Positions 18,146 through 27,332 are shown, counted from the first letter of the stretch. The stretch: 64,000 bases of DNA from Tardiphaga sp051811025 (GCF_051811025.1 NZ_JBPWQE010000001.1:1054001-1118000); one strand, 5' to 3'. The notes: a model not told the origin generated them from the letters alone. A program made the numbers and translations.

Positions 18146-18775
18146 ATGCATCTCGACAGACACCAGATAGTGCATATCGATCCGGCCGCCTGGCCCGCTC
18201 TGGTCGACGCGCAGCCGAACCTCAAGGCGATCTCCGCCATCGAGGAATGGGCGATCCGCGGGCGACCGCTCATTGCGCGTCGGAAGGTTTGCAGCGATGT
18301 CGCGGGCAGGATACCGCTCGGCCTCCCGCTTCCGCCATCGATGGGCAAGCAGCGCCTGGCCTTCGCGGTCGCACCTGAGGTGGTCATGTCAACCAGTCTG
18401 CCGCCGTTGCTGGCCGATGCGATTCCTTTCGCTCCGGTTGCGTGGCGCCCGACGCTCGCCGCGCTGGTCGCGATCGAGCCCGACGTTCGCTGCTTCGGCA
18501 GCCTGGCCTGGGAGTATCTGACCGGCTTGCCGTATGTCTCGGCCACGTCAGACATCGATCTGCTGTGGCAGGTCATGAGGACGCGTGACGCCGACGCCCT
18601 CGTTGCGGCTATCGCTCCTATCGAAGCGTCGGCCCCGATGGGGATCGACGGCGAGCTCGTCGCGCCCAGTGGGCTTGCGATCCAATGGCGCGAATGGGCC
18701 AGTAGCGCTTCCGACGTTCTGGCCAAGGCTCGTGACGGGAATCAGATGATCCCGCGTCAGTCGGTATTCGCATGA
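18146..18775 (+). CDS. mdcG: Phosphoribosyl-dephospho-CoA transferase (malonate decarboxylase holo-ACP synthase)
   Basis: Transfers the phosphoribosyl-dephospho-CoA group from its triphosphate precursor onto the serine of MdcC. The 209 residues match the family. The nucleotidyltransferase aspartates are visible in SATSDIDLLWQ. The chosen ATG (18146) follows the mdcE stop by four bases; the upstream frame overlaps mdcE and is not used. It overlaps mdcB by four bases. Confidence 0.9.
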   Translation: MHLDRHQIVHIDPAAWPALVDAQPNLKAISAIEEWAIRGRPLIARRKVCSDVAGRIPLGLPLPPSMGKQRLAFAVAPEVVMSTSLPPLLADAIPFAPVAWRPTLAALVAIEPDVRCFGSLAWEYLTGLPYVSATSDIDLLWQVMRTRDADALVAAIAPIEASAPMGIDGELVAPSGLAIQWREWASSASDVLAKARDGNQMIPRQSVFA

Positions 18776-19608
18776 CAGCGCTTCTTCAGCCTTTCGAATG
18801 GGTGGATGCCGAGGCTATCGGCCGTGCCGCAACGGTCTGCCTCAAGCACGAAATTGCCATCTATCCAAAGCCCGGTCTCGTCAGCCCGGTCGATAACGGC
18901 GCGCATGACGACATGGATGCGGTGATGATGGATCGCAGCGCGGATACGCTTGGGCCGTTCTTCGCGCGCTTGGCGGGCGCGGGAGCTGCTGGTGCCGAAA
19001 TGGGGCGCCTTCGGGCGATCGGGGTCGAGGCTGAGATCGCCATGATGGCGGTCACCGGTGGCGTGAACACCCATCGTGGCGCGATCTTCGGTATGGGGCT
19101 TCTATGCGCGGCAGCGGGATTTCGCGCGCGCTACGCCATGCCAGGCACGCTTGGGGCAATCGTGGCGCACCGATGGGGCCCGGAGATCGTCGGCGGTCCG
19201 GTCATGCTCCACAGCCACGGCAGCGCGGCGGCGCGGCAGCATGGCGCCGGAGGCGCACGCGCGGAGGCTTCGGCGGGCTTTCCTTCGCTTTACGCGGTCG
19301 CGCTTCCCGCGCTGGCGGAAGGGCGCCGCCTCGCACCCCGCAATCCGGAAGCCGCGCAAGTCCACACTCTGATGATGCTTGTGGCACGGGTCGCGGACAC
19401 CAACCTGTTATATCGCGGCGGCGCTGAAGGACACGCGTTCGCGCAAGGTCAGGCACGCGCGTTCATTGATGCGGGTGGTTGCGGCGCATCTGCATGGCGC
19501 GCACGTGCCGTCACCATGCACAAGGCGTTTGTCGCCCGCAGGCTGAGTCCCGGCGGTTGTGCCGATCTTCTCGGAATGGCGCTATTCGTCGAGGGGCAGG
19601 AGTCATAA
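18772..19608 (+). CDS. mdcB: Triphosphoribosyl-dephospho-CoA synthase
   Basis: CitG/MdcB family protein of 278 residues that makes 2'-(5''-triphosphoribosyl)-3'-dephospho-CoA from ATP and dephospho-CoA for MdcG. Typical blocks are YPKPGLVSPVDNGAHDDMDA (about 35-54) and GVNTHRGAIFGMGLL (about 98-112). It sits between mdcG and the micro-ORF/mdcH, whereas in many species mdcB comes second in the operon. Confidence 0.92.
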   Translation: MTALLQPFEWVDAEAIGRAATVCLKHEIAIYPKPGLVSPVDNGAHDDMDAVMMDRSADTLGPFFARLAGAGAAGAEMGRLRAIGVEAEIAMMAVTGGVNTHRGAIFGMGLLCAAAGFRARYAMPGTLGAIVAHRWGPEIVGGPVMLHSHGSAAARQHGAGGARAEASAGFPSLYAVALPALAEGRRLAPRNPEAAQVHTLMMLVARVADTNLLYRGGAEGHAFAQGQARAFIDAGGCGASAWRARAVTMHKAFVARRLSPGGCADLLGMALFVEGQES

Positions 19609-19612
19609 GGCC

Positions 19613-19681
19613 ATGGTCTCGATCATCCTGAAGGGGCTTGTCTCCATTTTCTTCGCGATCCTGCTCCTCTATCCGCAATAG
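19613..19681 (+). CDS. 22-residue hydrophobic micro-ORF in the malonate operon
   Basis: ATG to TAG reading MVSIILKGLVSIFFAILLLYPQ: a single hydrophobic helix flanked by polar ends. It starts four bases after the mdcB stop and ends eight bases before mdcH, so it occupies the whole gap with no wasted sequence. The mdcB end (GGGGCAGGAG) supplies a plausible ribosome binding site. It could be a small membrane protein, or the remnant of the malonate transporter subunits found at this place in other mdc operons. No homologue is recognised. Confidence 0.4.
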   Translation: MVSIILKGLVSIFFAILLLYPQ

Positions 19682-19689
19682 GATCGCCG

Positions 19690-20625
19690 ATGTCACTCGC
19701 CATCCTGTGTTCGGGTCAAGGCCAGCAGAACGCTGAAATGTTCGATCTCGTCGCCGACGCACCTGAGGCATCCAGGCTGTTTGAAGTTGCTGCCGGCCTG
19801 CTCGATGGCAATGATCCGCGTGACCTTGTGCGGAATGCTGCGTCGGAGGTGCTGGAAGCGAACCGGAACGCGCAGATACTGTGCGTGCTGCAGGCCGTCG
19901 CACTCCAGGTTGCATTAGGCGATGCTTTGCCGAGGCACCGCTTGGTTGCGGGCTACAGTGTCGGAGAGGTAGCTGCGTGGGCGCTCGCGGGATTAATCGG
20001 TGGTGCCGATGCGCTCCACCTTGTCGCCACGCGTGCGGAAGCAATGAATGAGGCCAGCCGCGGCGCGCAAGGTTTGACGTTCGTCCGGGGGCTGACGCGT
20101 AAGACGATTGACGCGTTTTGCGACGCGTTGGATATTGGGCTCGCGATCGTTGATCCTGGCGACGGCTTCGTGGTTGGCGGCGCGATTGCCGCGCTCGATG
20201 CGTTCGAGAAAGAAGCGTTAAAGAGCGGTGCGCAGCGATTAGTGCGTCTGAAAGTTCATGTTGCCTCGCACACACGGTGGCTTGCAACGGCATCTGTTGC
20301 CTTTTCAAAAACCTTGAAGGACGCCGAAATCCGACCGGCGCTAATAGCTGGCGTTCGCCTTTATAGCGGTATCGATGGAACCGCGGTACTTGATATCGCG
20401 TCGGGAAAGACGAAGCTCGCCGATCAGATTTCCCACACCGTTGAGTGGGCAAGATGCTTGGAAAGTTGCGTTGAGGCCGGAGCGACTACGTTCTTGGAAC
20501 TTGGGCCGGGGCACGCATTAAGCGCGATGGTGTCCGAAGCCATTCCAAGAGTAAGTGCACGATCTGCCGGTGAATTTAGAACGCTCGCGGGACTACGCAC
20601 TTGGATCGCGGGAAAAGTAGGATAG
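19690..20625 (+). CDS. mdcH: Malonate decarboxylase malonyl-CoA:ACP transacylase (epsilon subunit)
   Basis: Malonyl transferase of 311 residues that primes the carrier protein. The nucleophile is Ser90 in GYSVGEVAAW, the MdcH variant of the GHSxG motif, and the start LAILCSGQGQQ is the family signature. It is the last gene of the mdc operon and converges on the minus-strand monooxygenase at 20680. Its 3' half is a little AT-richer than the rest of the operon. Confidence 0.92.
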   Translation: MSLAILCSGQGQQNAEMFDLVADAPEASRLFEVAAGLLDGNDPRDLVRNAASEVLEANRNAQILCVLQAVALQVALGDALPRHRLVAGYSVGEVAAWALAGLIGGADALHLVATRAEAMNEASRGAQGLTFVRGLTRKTIDAFCDALDIGLAIVDPGDGFVVGGAIAALDAFEKEALKSGAQRLVRLKVHVASHTRWLATASVAFSKTLKDAEIRPALIAGVRLYSGIDGTAVLDIASGKTKLADQISHTVEWARCLESCVEAGATTFLELGPGHALSAMVSEAIPRVSARSAGEFRTLAGLRTWIAGKVG

Positions 20626-20679
20626 TGCTCCACATGGGAGGATTACCTGCTGCGGCTGCTGCTGTCCGGCGGGCGAGCA

Positions 20680-21870
20680 TCAACCTTTGACTACCGCATC
20701 GAACGCGAAAAGCCAGTGATAGCGGTCGCGGACCTTCGGTTCGCTCCACTGCATAGATACATAGCGACTTGCGTCGTCTGCATCCATTAGACGCTCATTA
20801 TGGAAGATGTCGCGGTTTCGCTCGGCCGCGACGACGCAGCGGTTTGCGCGCGTCACACGCTCGGCTTCATAGGCAGAGAAGGCGGCCACGTGATCATCGC
20901 GATTTGCCGCAAGGCAGCGAGCCAGCGTGATCGAGTCCTCGATAGCCATGACGGCGCCCTGCGCCATGAAGGGCAACATCGGGTGACAGGCGTCGCCGAC
21001 CAGAATCACGCGTCCGGCTGACCATCGCTCCATCGGCGGTCGGCTCATCAAAGCCCATCGGTAATGCACGTCAATATTGTCGATCAGTGCGTGGATATCC
21101 GGATGCCATCCAGCGAAGTCATCGGCGCATTCGGCCCGGGTGCCCCTGGCGGTCCAGGATTCCGTTTCCCACCCGGAGCGCTCGACGACGCCGACGAAGT
21201 TGAAGAGTTCGCCTCGTCGCAGCGGATAGGTCACGACATGGCGGCCGGGGCCGACCCAGTTCGTCCCGATATCGCGTCGGATGTGCGACGGCAGGCGCGA
21301 TGATGGAATGACTCCGCGCCATGCCATGCAGCCGGTGAAATGCGCCGGTCCGGCTCCGAATACGGCCGACCGTACGCCTGAATGGATGCCGTCGGCTCCG
21401 ATCAGGATATCGCCGCTGACGCGTTCGCCACTCGACAACGACACCGTCACGCCATCGGTGTGGTTCTCGACCTCGACAACGCCGGCGCCCTGACGGATCG
21501 CGTCCGGATCGAGTTGCTTCACGGCGTTTGCCAGCGTCGTGTGCAGGTCGCCGCGATGGACCATCAGATAGGGAAAACCATATTCGGCGACCGACATGGC
21601 GCCGAGATCGAAGAGCGACCACGTCTCACCGCTATTCCACAAACGGATCGTCTTGGCCGTCGGCTCGACTGCCAGATCTCGTAGCGCATCGAGCACGCCG
21701 AGGGATGCGAGCACCCGCGTTCCGTTCGGGCTGATCTGCACACCGGCACCGGTCTCGCGCAACGTTTCGGCCTGCTCGCAAATCGTCACGTGAAAACCGC
21801 GCTGTATCAGCGCGATCGCCGTGCAAAGCCCCGCGATGCCGGCCCCCGCAATCAGAATTCGCTGCGTCAT
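20680..21870 (-). CDS. FAD-dependent aromatic monooxygenase (salicylate / 3-hydroxybenzoate 6-hydroxylase type)
   Basis: Class A flavoprotein hydroxylase of 396 residues. It has the N-terminal dinucleotide fold GAGIAGLCTAIAL (about 8-20), the middle DILIGADGIHSGVR motif (about 154-167) and the GDACHPMLPFMAQGA motif binding the FAD ribityl/pyrophosphate. It should insert oxygen into a hydroxylated benzoate-like ring using NAD(P)H. AGGA lies eight bases before the ATG. It is 33 bases after the Bug protein gene on the same strand and divergent from the IclR gene, so it is probably the second gene of an IclR-controlled unit. Confidence 0.85.
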   Translation of the reverse strand: MTQRILIAGAGIAGLCTAIALIQRGFHVTICEQAETLRETGAGVQISPNGTRVLASLGVLDALRDLAVEPTAKTIRLWNSGETWSLFDLGAMSVAEYGFPYLMVHRGDLHTTLANAVKQLDPDAIRQGAGVVEVENHTDGVTVSLSSGERVSGDILIGADGIHSGVRSAVFGAGPAHFTGCMAWRGVIPSSRLPSHIRRDIGTNWVGPGRHVVTYPLRRGELFNFVGVVERSGWETESWTARGTRAECADDFAGWHPDIHALIDNIDVHYRWALMSRPPMERWSAGRVILVGDACHPMLPFMAQGAVMAIEDSITLARCLAANRDDHVAAFSAYEAERVTRANRCVVAAERNRDIFHNERLMDADDASRYVSMQWSEPKVRDRYHWLFAFDAVVKG

Positions 21871-21903
21871 GATCGAGTGTCCTGCGGGCGTGGTCTGCCT
21901 AGG

Positions 21904-22881
21904 CTATTCAGAGGTGATCTCGGCATCCTTGACGACTTTGGCCCAGCGCAGACGATCTTTCGCGATGAGCGCTGCCAATTGATCGGGTGGGCCGCCCCGC
22001 GCGATCAAGCCTTGCTTGTCGAGAAGCGCCCGAACGTTTGGCTGGTTCAGTATCGTGTTGAACTCGACATTGTAGCGGTCGACGATCGCCTTCGGCGTGC
22101 CTGCCGGGGCGAGGACGCCGTACCACAGATCCACGTCGAAATCGGCAACGCCGGCCTCCGCAAGTGTCGGCACATTTGGAGCCTGCGGCGCCCGAGACTT
22201 GCCCCCAACGGCGAGGATACGGATCTGTCCGACTTCTGCGAGAGGGAGTGCGGTATGGATCGGCAGGAACATGGCTGACACATGTCCGCCCGCGAGATCC
22301 TTCACGGCGCCGGCCGAACCCGGATAGGGAATATGCGTCAGCTTGACTTGCGCCGTCAGCTTGAACAGCTCCATCGCAAGATGTTGCGGCGTGCCGCGGC
22401 CGGGTGAGGCATAGTTGATCTCATCCGGCTTGCTTCGAGCACGCGTGATCAGTTCCTGCAGCGTGTTGACGTTGAGCGAAGGATGCACGACCAAGGCAAG
22501 CGCACCCGTCGCGATCTCCGCGATCGGCGCGAAACTCTTCTCCGGATCGTAAGGAAGCGCACGATAGAGGCTCGCATTCATCACGAACGTATTGACCGTC
22601 ACCAGAAGGGACTGGCCATCCGGCGCAGCACGGGCCGCGGCCTCGGTGCCGATATTGCCGCTCGCCCCGGCCTTGTTCTCGACGATCACCGGCTGATTCC
22701 AGCGTTGGCGCAGTTCTTCACTGAGCAGGCGCGCGAGCAGATCGGGGCCTGTGCCCGGCGAAAAAGGAACATTGAGCCGGATGGGCTGCTGCGACGATAT
22801 TTGGGCGAAGCTTGGCCTGGCCGAGAGAGGCGCCAGAGCCATGAGTCCAAGTACCGTGCGACGTGAATGTCTCGCGGGCAT
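21904..22881 (-). CDS. Tripartite tricarboxylate transporter (Bug family) substrate-binding protein
   Basis: Periplasmic binding protein of 325 residues. A twin-arginine-like SRRTVLGLMALAPL is followed by a cleavage region near SFAQ. Family segments are LNVPFSPGTGPDLLARLLSE and the central YASPGRGTPQHLAMELF. I place the start at 22881 because GAGGAA stands five bases before that ATG; in-frame codons further up have no such site. No TctA or TctB membrane subunits are in the window. The ligand is probably an aromatic acid, judged from its monooxygenase neighbours. Confidence 0.87.
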   Translation of the reverse strand: MPARHSRRTVLGLMALAPLSARPSFAQISSQQPIRLNVPFSPGTGPDLLARLLSEELRQRWNQPVIVENKAGASGNIGTEAAARAAPDGQSLLVTVNTFVMNASLYRALPYDPEKSFAPIAEIATGALALVVHPSLNVNTLQELITRARSKPDEINYASPGRGTPQHLAMELFKLTAQVKLTHIPYPGSAGAVKDLAGGHVSAMFLPIHTALPLAEVGQIRILAVGGKSRAPQAPNVPTLAEAGVADFDVDLWYGVLAPAGTPKAIVDRYNVEFNTILNQPNVRALLDKQGLIARGGPPDQLAALIAKDRLRWAKVVKDAEITSE

Positions 22882-22933
22882 GCGTTTCCTCGCTGTCATG
22901 GCCGCCGGTGACACCCAGCTGGCAAAAATCTCA

Positions 22934-22953
22934 AAATCTCTTATTGTAAGATT
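22934..22953. promoter_or_regulatory. IclR operator candidate 1
   Basis: The 20-base sequence AAATCTCTTATTGTAAGATT is repeated at 23843-23862 with 18 of 20 identical bases. AATCT and AGATT form an inverted pair. The site lies in the divergent promoter region between the Bug gene and the IclR gene, as expected for an IclR-type operator. Confidence 0.5.
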
Positions 22954-23023
22954 GTAGAGAGTATGAGCCGATCCGGTCGGCCAGTTCAAGATTGATTTTA
23001 GTCATGCGGAAAAAGTATCTGCC

Positions 23024-23842
23024 GTGAGAGCCGCGATGCGGGACCGAATTGGAGCGACGACAGATCATGCGTCCTGCGAGATGAAACCAAGCAACAGTCT
23101 GGAGCGAGTGCTCGCGGTCCTCGAGGTCTTCTCGGAGGAGCGGCTGGAGTGGACGTCCGAGGATCTGATGGCGCATCTCGGCTATAGCCGGCCTACGCTC
23201 TATCGATATCTGAAGATCTTGAAGGACGCCGGCCTTCTGATGTCGTCGCGCAATGCAAGCGTGACGCTCGGGCCAAAAGTCGTCGAGATGGATTATCTCG
23301 CGCGACGATCCGATACGCTGGTGCTGTCGGGCCAGCCGCATCTGAAAGCGCTGACGACGCGCTACTCCTGCAATGCGATGATCCTGCGCTGGTACGGAAA
23401 CAAGATTCTCTGCGTGGTGTCCGAAACATCCGCAAAGAATCTCGTCAGTTCCTATCCGCGCGGCCGTCCGATGCCGCTCGGCCGCGGCGCAATCGCGCGT
23501 TCGATCATGGCGTATCTGCCACGCGCGCGCCTGGTGCCACTCATCGAGCAGAATCTCGACGATCTGCGTTCCGTCGGACTCGGCATGACCGTCGAAGACG
23601 TCCGGCAGAGCATGAAGCGCGTGCGTAAGGCGGGATACGCGGTCGCGTTCGGCGAGGTTACCGCGGGTGCGGTTGGCATTGCTGCGCCGGTGCTTGACGA
23701 CCGTGGCACACCGATCGCCAGCGTATGCGTGACGATCACAGGAGCGCTGGTGGATGGCGCCGGAATCGACCGGATCGCCGCCGACGTCAAAGCGATCGCA
23801 AATGAGATATCGGCGGCCCACGCAGCTCCTGAGAATACATAG
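23024..23842 (+). CDS. IclR-family transcriptional regulator
   Basis: Regulator of up to 272 residues: an N-terminal winged helix (around SNSLERVLAVLEVFS and SEDLMAHLGYSRPTLYRYL) and the C-terminal effector-binding GAF-like IclR domain (GRPMPLGRGAIARSIMAYLP and following). The start is uncertain: GTG at 23024, ATG at 23036 or ATG at 23081 (MKPSNSLE) are all possible and none has a strong ribosome binding site. IclR proteins commonly control aromatic-acid catabolism, matching the divergent and downstream monooxygenase genes. Confidence 0.85.
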   Translation: MRAAMRDRIGATTDHASCEMKPSNSLERVLAVLEVFSEERLEWTSEDLMAHLGYSRPTLYRYLKILKDAGLLMSSRNASVTLGPKVVEMDYLARRSDTLVLSGQPHLKALTTRYSCNAMILRWYGNKILCVVSETSAKNLVSSYPRGRPMPLGRGAIARSIMAYLPRARLVPLIEQNLDDLRSVGLGMTVEDVRQSMKRVRKAGYAVAFGEVTAGAVGIAAPVLDDRGTPIASVCVTITGALVDGAGIDRIAADVKAIANEISAAHAAPENT

Positions 23843-23862
23843 AAATCTCACATTGTAAGATT
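23843..23862. promoter_or_regulatory. IclR operator candidate 2
   Basis: AAATCTCACATTGTAAGATT, nearly identical to the site at 22934-22953. It immediately follows the IclR stop codon and lies about 70 bases before the next monooxygenase gene, consistent with a separate regulated promoter for the operon 23931-30068. Confidence 0.5.
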
Positions 23863-23930
23863 ATGCTTGACTTCGCAAGCTCGCTGCGGTCCCTTCACGC
23901 CAACGAGTTCGAGAAGTGGGCAGGCGAGGA

Positions 23931-25532
23931 ATGACGGCTGAGACTTTGTCCTCACCGCAGGTGATCATTGTCGGGGGTGGGCCGGTAGGTCTCGGACTTG
24001 CAATCGATCTAGGCCAGCGCGGTGTCCGATGCGTCCTGATCGAGAAGTACGAGAGCCCGCAGCCGATTCCGCGGGGCCAGAACCTGACCCAGCGTACGCT
24101 GGAGCATTTTCACTTCTGGGGCGCGGAACCAGCGCTTCGAGCGGCGCGTACGATACCGCGAGAATATGGCATCGGCGGCATGACCGCGTATGGCACGCTC
24201 CTGAGCGATTATCGCTACGATTGGTTGCAGCGGGAATTGGTGCGCCCCTTCTATTTCATGGACAACGAACGCCTGCCGCAATATGCGACCGAGGCTGTAT
24301 TGCGGCAGAGGCTCAGTGAGCTTTCCTCGGTCGAAACGCTGTACGGATGGACCGCCGAAACGGTGGCGCAGGACGATGATGGTGTCGAAATCTCGCTGCG
24401 TGCGCGCGGCAGCGGCGAGGCGCGTCGGCTGCGGGCGGAGTATGCGGTCGGCTGCGACGGCAGCCGCTCTCTGGTCCGCGATGCCTGCGGTATCACCCAG
24501 ACGAAATCGGACCATGACCGGCTGATGGTCCTCCTGGTGTTCCGTTCGGAGGGACTCCACAAACTACTCGAGCGCTATCCGAACAAGTCGTTCTACAACG
24601 TCCTGCATCCGGACCTGAAAGGCTATTGGCGCTTCTTCGGTCGGGTCGATCTCGGAACGACCTGGTTCTTTCATGCGCCGGTCCCGATGGGCACTACCAA
24701 AGACAACTTCGATTTCCGTGCGTTGGTGCATGAGGCAGTCGGCGCGGATTTCGATATCGAGTTTGAGCACATCGGCTTCTGGGAGTTGCGCGTTGCTATC
24801 GCAGATCGCTACCGTAACGGCCGAGTATACGTTGCGGGCGATGCCGCCCACAGTCATCCGCCCTATGGCGGATACGGCATCAATACCGGTCTCGAGGACG
24901 CCGCCAATCTCGGGTGGAAATTGGCTGCTGTGCTGCAAGGCTGGGCTGGCCCGGAACTGCTCGACACCTATGACGAGGAGAGGCGCCCCGTCTTCATCTC
25001 GACCGCGCGCGATTTCATCGAGAAGGCGATCGAGAGCGACCGCGATTTCCTCGCCGCATATGATCCTGTGACCGACAAAGCAGCCTTTGAATCCGAGTGG
25101 CAGGCGCGCGCGTCAGGCGCTCGGTCGGAGGTGCATTCGTTCGAGCCGAACTACGAGGGATCGCCGATCGTGACGGGCGCGAATGGCGGTGCGCCGAGTG
25201 CAATCGGCGCACATGAATTCGTAGCACGTGCCGGTCATCATCTGGCGCCATATCGAATGGCGTCGGGCCGCGACGTCTATGACGAGTTAGGCGCGGATTT
25301 CACTCTGATTGATCTTGGTGCGGCTCCGGAAACCGTCGCGGAATTCAAATCCGCTGCAGACGCCTTACGCGTGCCATTGAAGGTTGTGACGGATAAAAAC
25401 GATGCGGCGCAGACGCATTACGATGCACGCTTGATCTTGGTGCGGCCAGACCAGTTCGTGGCGTTCAGCGCGAAAGATGCGTCGAGCGATCCCGCACGAG
25501 TGCTGCAGCGAGCCATTGGTAACACCGGCTGA
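23931..25532 (+). CDS. FAD-dependent aromatic monooxygenase (MhpA/phenol hydroxylase type)
   Basis: Class A flavin hydroxylase of 533 residues. It has IIVGGGPVGLGLAIDLGQRG near the N-terminus, YAVGCDGSRSLVR in the middle, and GDAAHSHPPYGGYGINTGLE binding FAD. A C-terminal thioredoxin-like domain, as in phenol hydroxylase relatives, ends with VRPDQFVAF. I chose the ATG at 23931 over the GTG at 23916 because GGCAGG then serves as ribosome binding site. It hydroxylates a phenolic ring with NAD(P)H; the substrate is unknown. It is the first gene of the operon downstream of operator candidate 2. Confidence 0.87.
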   Translation: MTAETLSSPQVIIVGGGPVGLGLAIDLGQRGVRCVLIEKYESPQPIPRGQNLTQRTLEHFHFWGAEPALRAARTIPREYGIGGMTAYGTLLSDYRYDWLQRELVRPFYFMDNERLPQYATEAVLRQRLSELSSVETLYGWTAETVAQDDDGVEISLRARGSGEARRLRAEYAVGCDGSRSLVRDACGITQTKSDHDRLMVLLVFRSEGLHKLLERYPNKSFYNVLHPDLKGYWRFFGRVDLGTTWFFHAPVPMGTTKDNFDFRALVHEAVGADFDIEFEHIGFWELRVAIADRYRNGRVYVAGDAAHSHPPYGGYGINTGLEDAANLGWKLAAVLQGWAGPELLDTYDEERRPVFISTARDFIEKAIESDRDFLAAYDPVTDKAAFESEWQARASGARSEVHSFEPNYEGSPIVTGANGGAPSAIGAHEFVARAGHHLAPYRMASGRDVYDELGADFTLIDLGAAPETVAEFKSAADALRVPLKVVTDKNDAAQTHYDARLILVRPDQFVAFSAKDASSDPARVLQRAIGNTG

Positions 25533-25598
25533 ACTTACGCAACGACGACCAAGATGACGACGCCGAAAACGGCGCGAAAACACAGGGAGACCCAAGGC

Positions 25599-27332
25599 AT
25601 GAGCCGTCACAGCGCTGCGCATTATTTCCTTGAAGGGCTCGTCGATCTCGGCGTCGAGTACATCTTCGCCAATCTGGGCACCGACCATGTCTCTCTGATC
25701 GAGGAGATCGCGCGCTGGGATGCGGAAGGCCGCAAACATCCCGAGGTCATTCTCTGCCCACATGAGGTCGTGGCGGTGCATATGGCGGGTGGCTACGCCC
25801 TCGCGACCGGACGGGGGCAGGCTGTCTTCGTGCATGTCGATGCCGGTACTGCCAATGCCTGCATGGCAATCCAGAATCTGTTCCGCTATCGCCTTCCAGT
25901 GATGCTGTTCGCGGGCCGCGCGCCGTTCACGCTGCATGGCGAACTGCCGGGATCGCGCGACACCTATGTGCACTTCGTGCAGGATCCGTTCGACATTGCC
26001 AGCATCGTCCGGCCTTACGTCAAATGGGAGTATTCGCTGCCGTCAGGTGTTGTCGTGAAGGAGGCGCTGGCGCGTGCCGGCGCGTTCATGCAGAGCGCGC
26101 CTCTGGGACCGGTCTATATGATGCTGCCGCGCGAAACGCTGGCGGAAGAGTGGGACACTGACCAGATGCCGTCCTACACGCCTGCGCGCTATGGCAACGT
26201 CGAACTTGGCGGCATCGATCCGGAGCGTGTTGATGCCATAGCACGCAGGTTGATGGCGGCGAGCAATCCGATCGCGATCACCGCCTATCTCGGACGCAAT
26301 GCCGACGCCGTGGAAGCCCTTGAAGCGCTCGCGCTTGCCTGCGGCATCCGTGTCGTCGAATTCAATTCGATCGACTTCAACATTTCACAGGCCTCGCCAT
26401 GCTTCGCCGGCTTCGATCCGCAACCCGTCCTTAACGACGCTGATCTCGGACTCTTGCTCGATACCGACGTGCCTTTCATTCCGCAATATGCGAGGCGCTT
26501 CGCCGAGATCGACTGGATTCAGATCGATGTCGATCCGCTCAAGGCGGAGTTTCCGATGTGGGGTTTCCCGACTGATATGCGCATTCAGGCCGACTGCGCA
26601 AAGGTGCTCCGCCAGGTTTTCGAGCGCGTGCAGTCACTCGCGGACGACTCCTACCGCGCGTCGGTCGCGAAACGCACGGCGACCTGGGAAGATGCGCGCC
26701 GCGCCCGCGAGGGCAAGCGCAAGGCTGCGGCAGCCACGCAAGGGACAGTCGGCGGCCTCGGCACGGCTTACGTTCTTGCGACGCTGAACGACAGGCTTTC
26801 CTCGCAGGACGTCGTCATCAACGAGGCGATCCGCAACGGCCCGATCGTGCAGGAGCAGATCGTCCGCACCGAACCGCAGAGCTATGTCGGTCTCGCCGGC
26901 GGCGGGCTCGGCTTCTCGGGCGGCATGGCGCTCGGGCTCAAGCTGGCCCAGCCGCAACGCCGCATCGTCCAGATCATCGGTGATGGGGGCTTTCACTTCT
27001 CGTCGCCGGATTCGGTCTATGCCGTCGCACAGCAATACGAAATCCCGATCCTCACCGTGGTGCTCGACAACGGCGGCTGGCAGGCGGTGAAATCGTCGGT
27101 TCAGCGTGTCTATCCCAAGGGTTCAGCAGCCGCCAGTAACGCTTTCCAGTCGCGGTTGCGCTCCGGAAGACAGGACGAGCGGCGAAGCTTTTCCGAAGTC
27201 GGGCGAGCGTTCGGCGCACACGGCGAGCATGTGAGGGACCCGGAAGCGCTTGCTGCCGCGATCGATCGTTGTCTCGCCGTCGTGGATGGTGGCCGCGCAG
27301 CCGTCTTGCATGTCGAAATTACCCCGCTGTAA
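25599..27332 (+). CDS. Thiamine diphosphate-dependent enzyme (acetolactate synthase/benzoylformate decarboxylase family)
   Basis: ThDP enzyme of 577 residues with three domains: an N-terminal pyrimidine-binding domain with the catalytic Glu56 in CPHEVVAVHMAGGYA, a middle domain, and a C-terminal pyrophosphate domain with GDGGFHFSSPDSVYA leading to LDNGGW (Asp-Asn instead of the usual Asn-Asn). The family covers 2-oxoacid decarboxylases, carboligases and aldehyde lyases. Between two aromatic monooxygenases, a decarboxylase or lyase role on an aromatic side chain is plausible but not proven. The ATG at 25599 is preceded by AGGGAG (25584-25589). Confidence 0.82.
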   Translation: MSRHSAAHYFLEGLVDLGVEYIFANLGTDHVSLIEEIARWDAEGRKHPEVILCPHEVVAVHMAGGYALATGRGQAVFVHVDAGTANACMAIQNLFRYRLPVMLFAGRAPFTLHGELPGSRDTYVHFVQDPFDIASIVRPYVKWEYSLPSGVVVKEALARAGAFMQSAPLGPVYMMLPRETLAEEWDTDQMPSYTPARYGNVELGGIDPERVDAIARRLMAASNPIAITAYLGRNADAVEALEALALACGIRVVEFNSIDFNISQASPCFAGFDPQPVLNDADLGLLLDTDVPFIPQYARRFAEIDWIQIDVDPLKAEFPMWGFPTDMRIQADCAKVLRQVFERVQSLADDSYRASVAKRTATWEDARRAREGKRKAAAATQGTVGGLGTAYVLATLNDRLSSQDVVINEAIRNGPIVQEQIVRTEPQSYVGLAGGGLGFSGGMALGLKLAQPQRRIVQIIGDGGFHFSSPDSVYAVAQQYEIPILTVVLDNGGWQAVKSSVQRVYPKGSAAASNAFQSRLRSGRQDERRSFSEVGRAFGAHGEHVRDPEALAAAIDRCLAVVDGGRAAVLHVEITPL

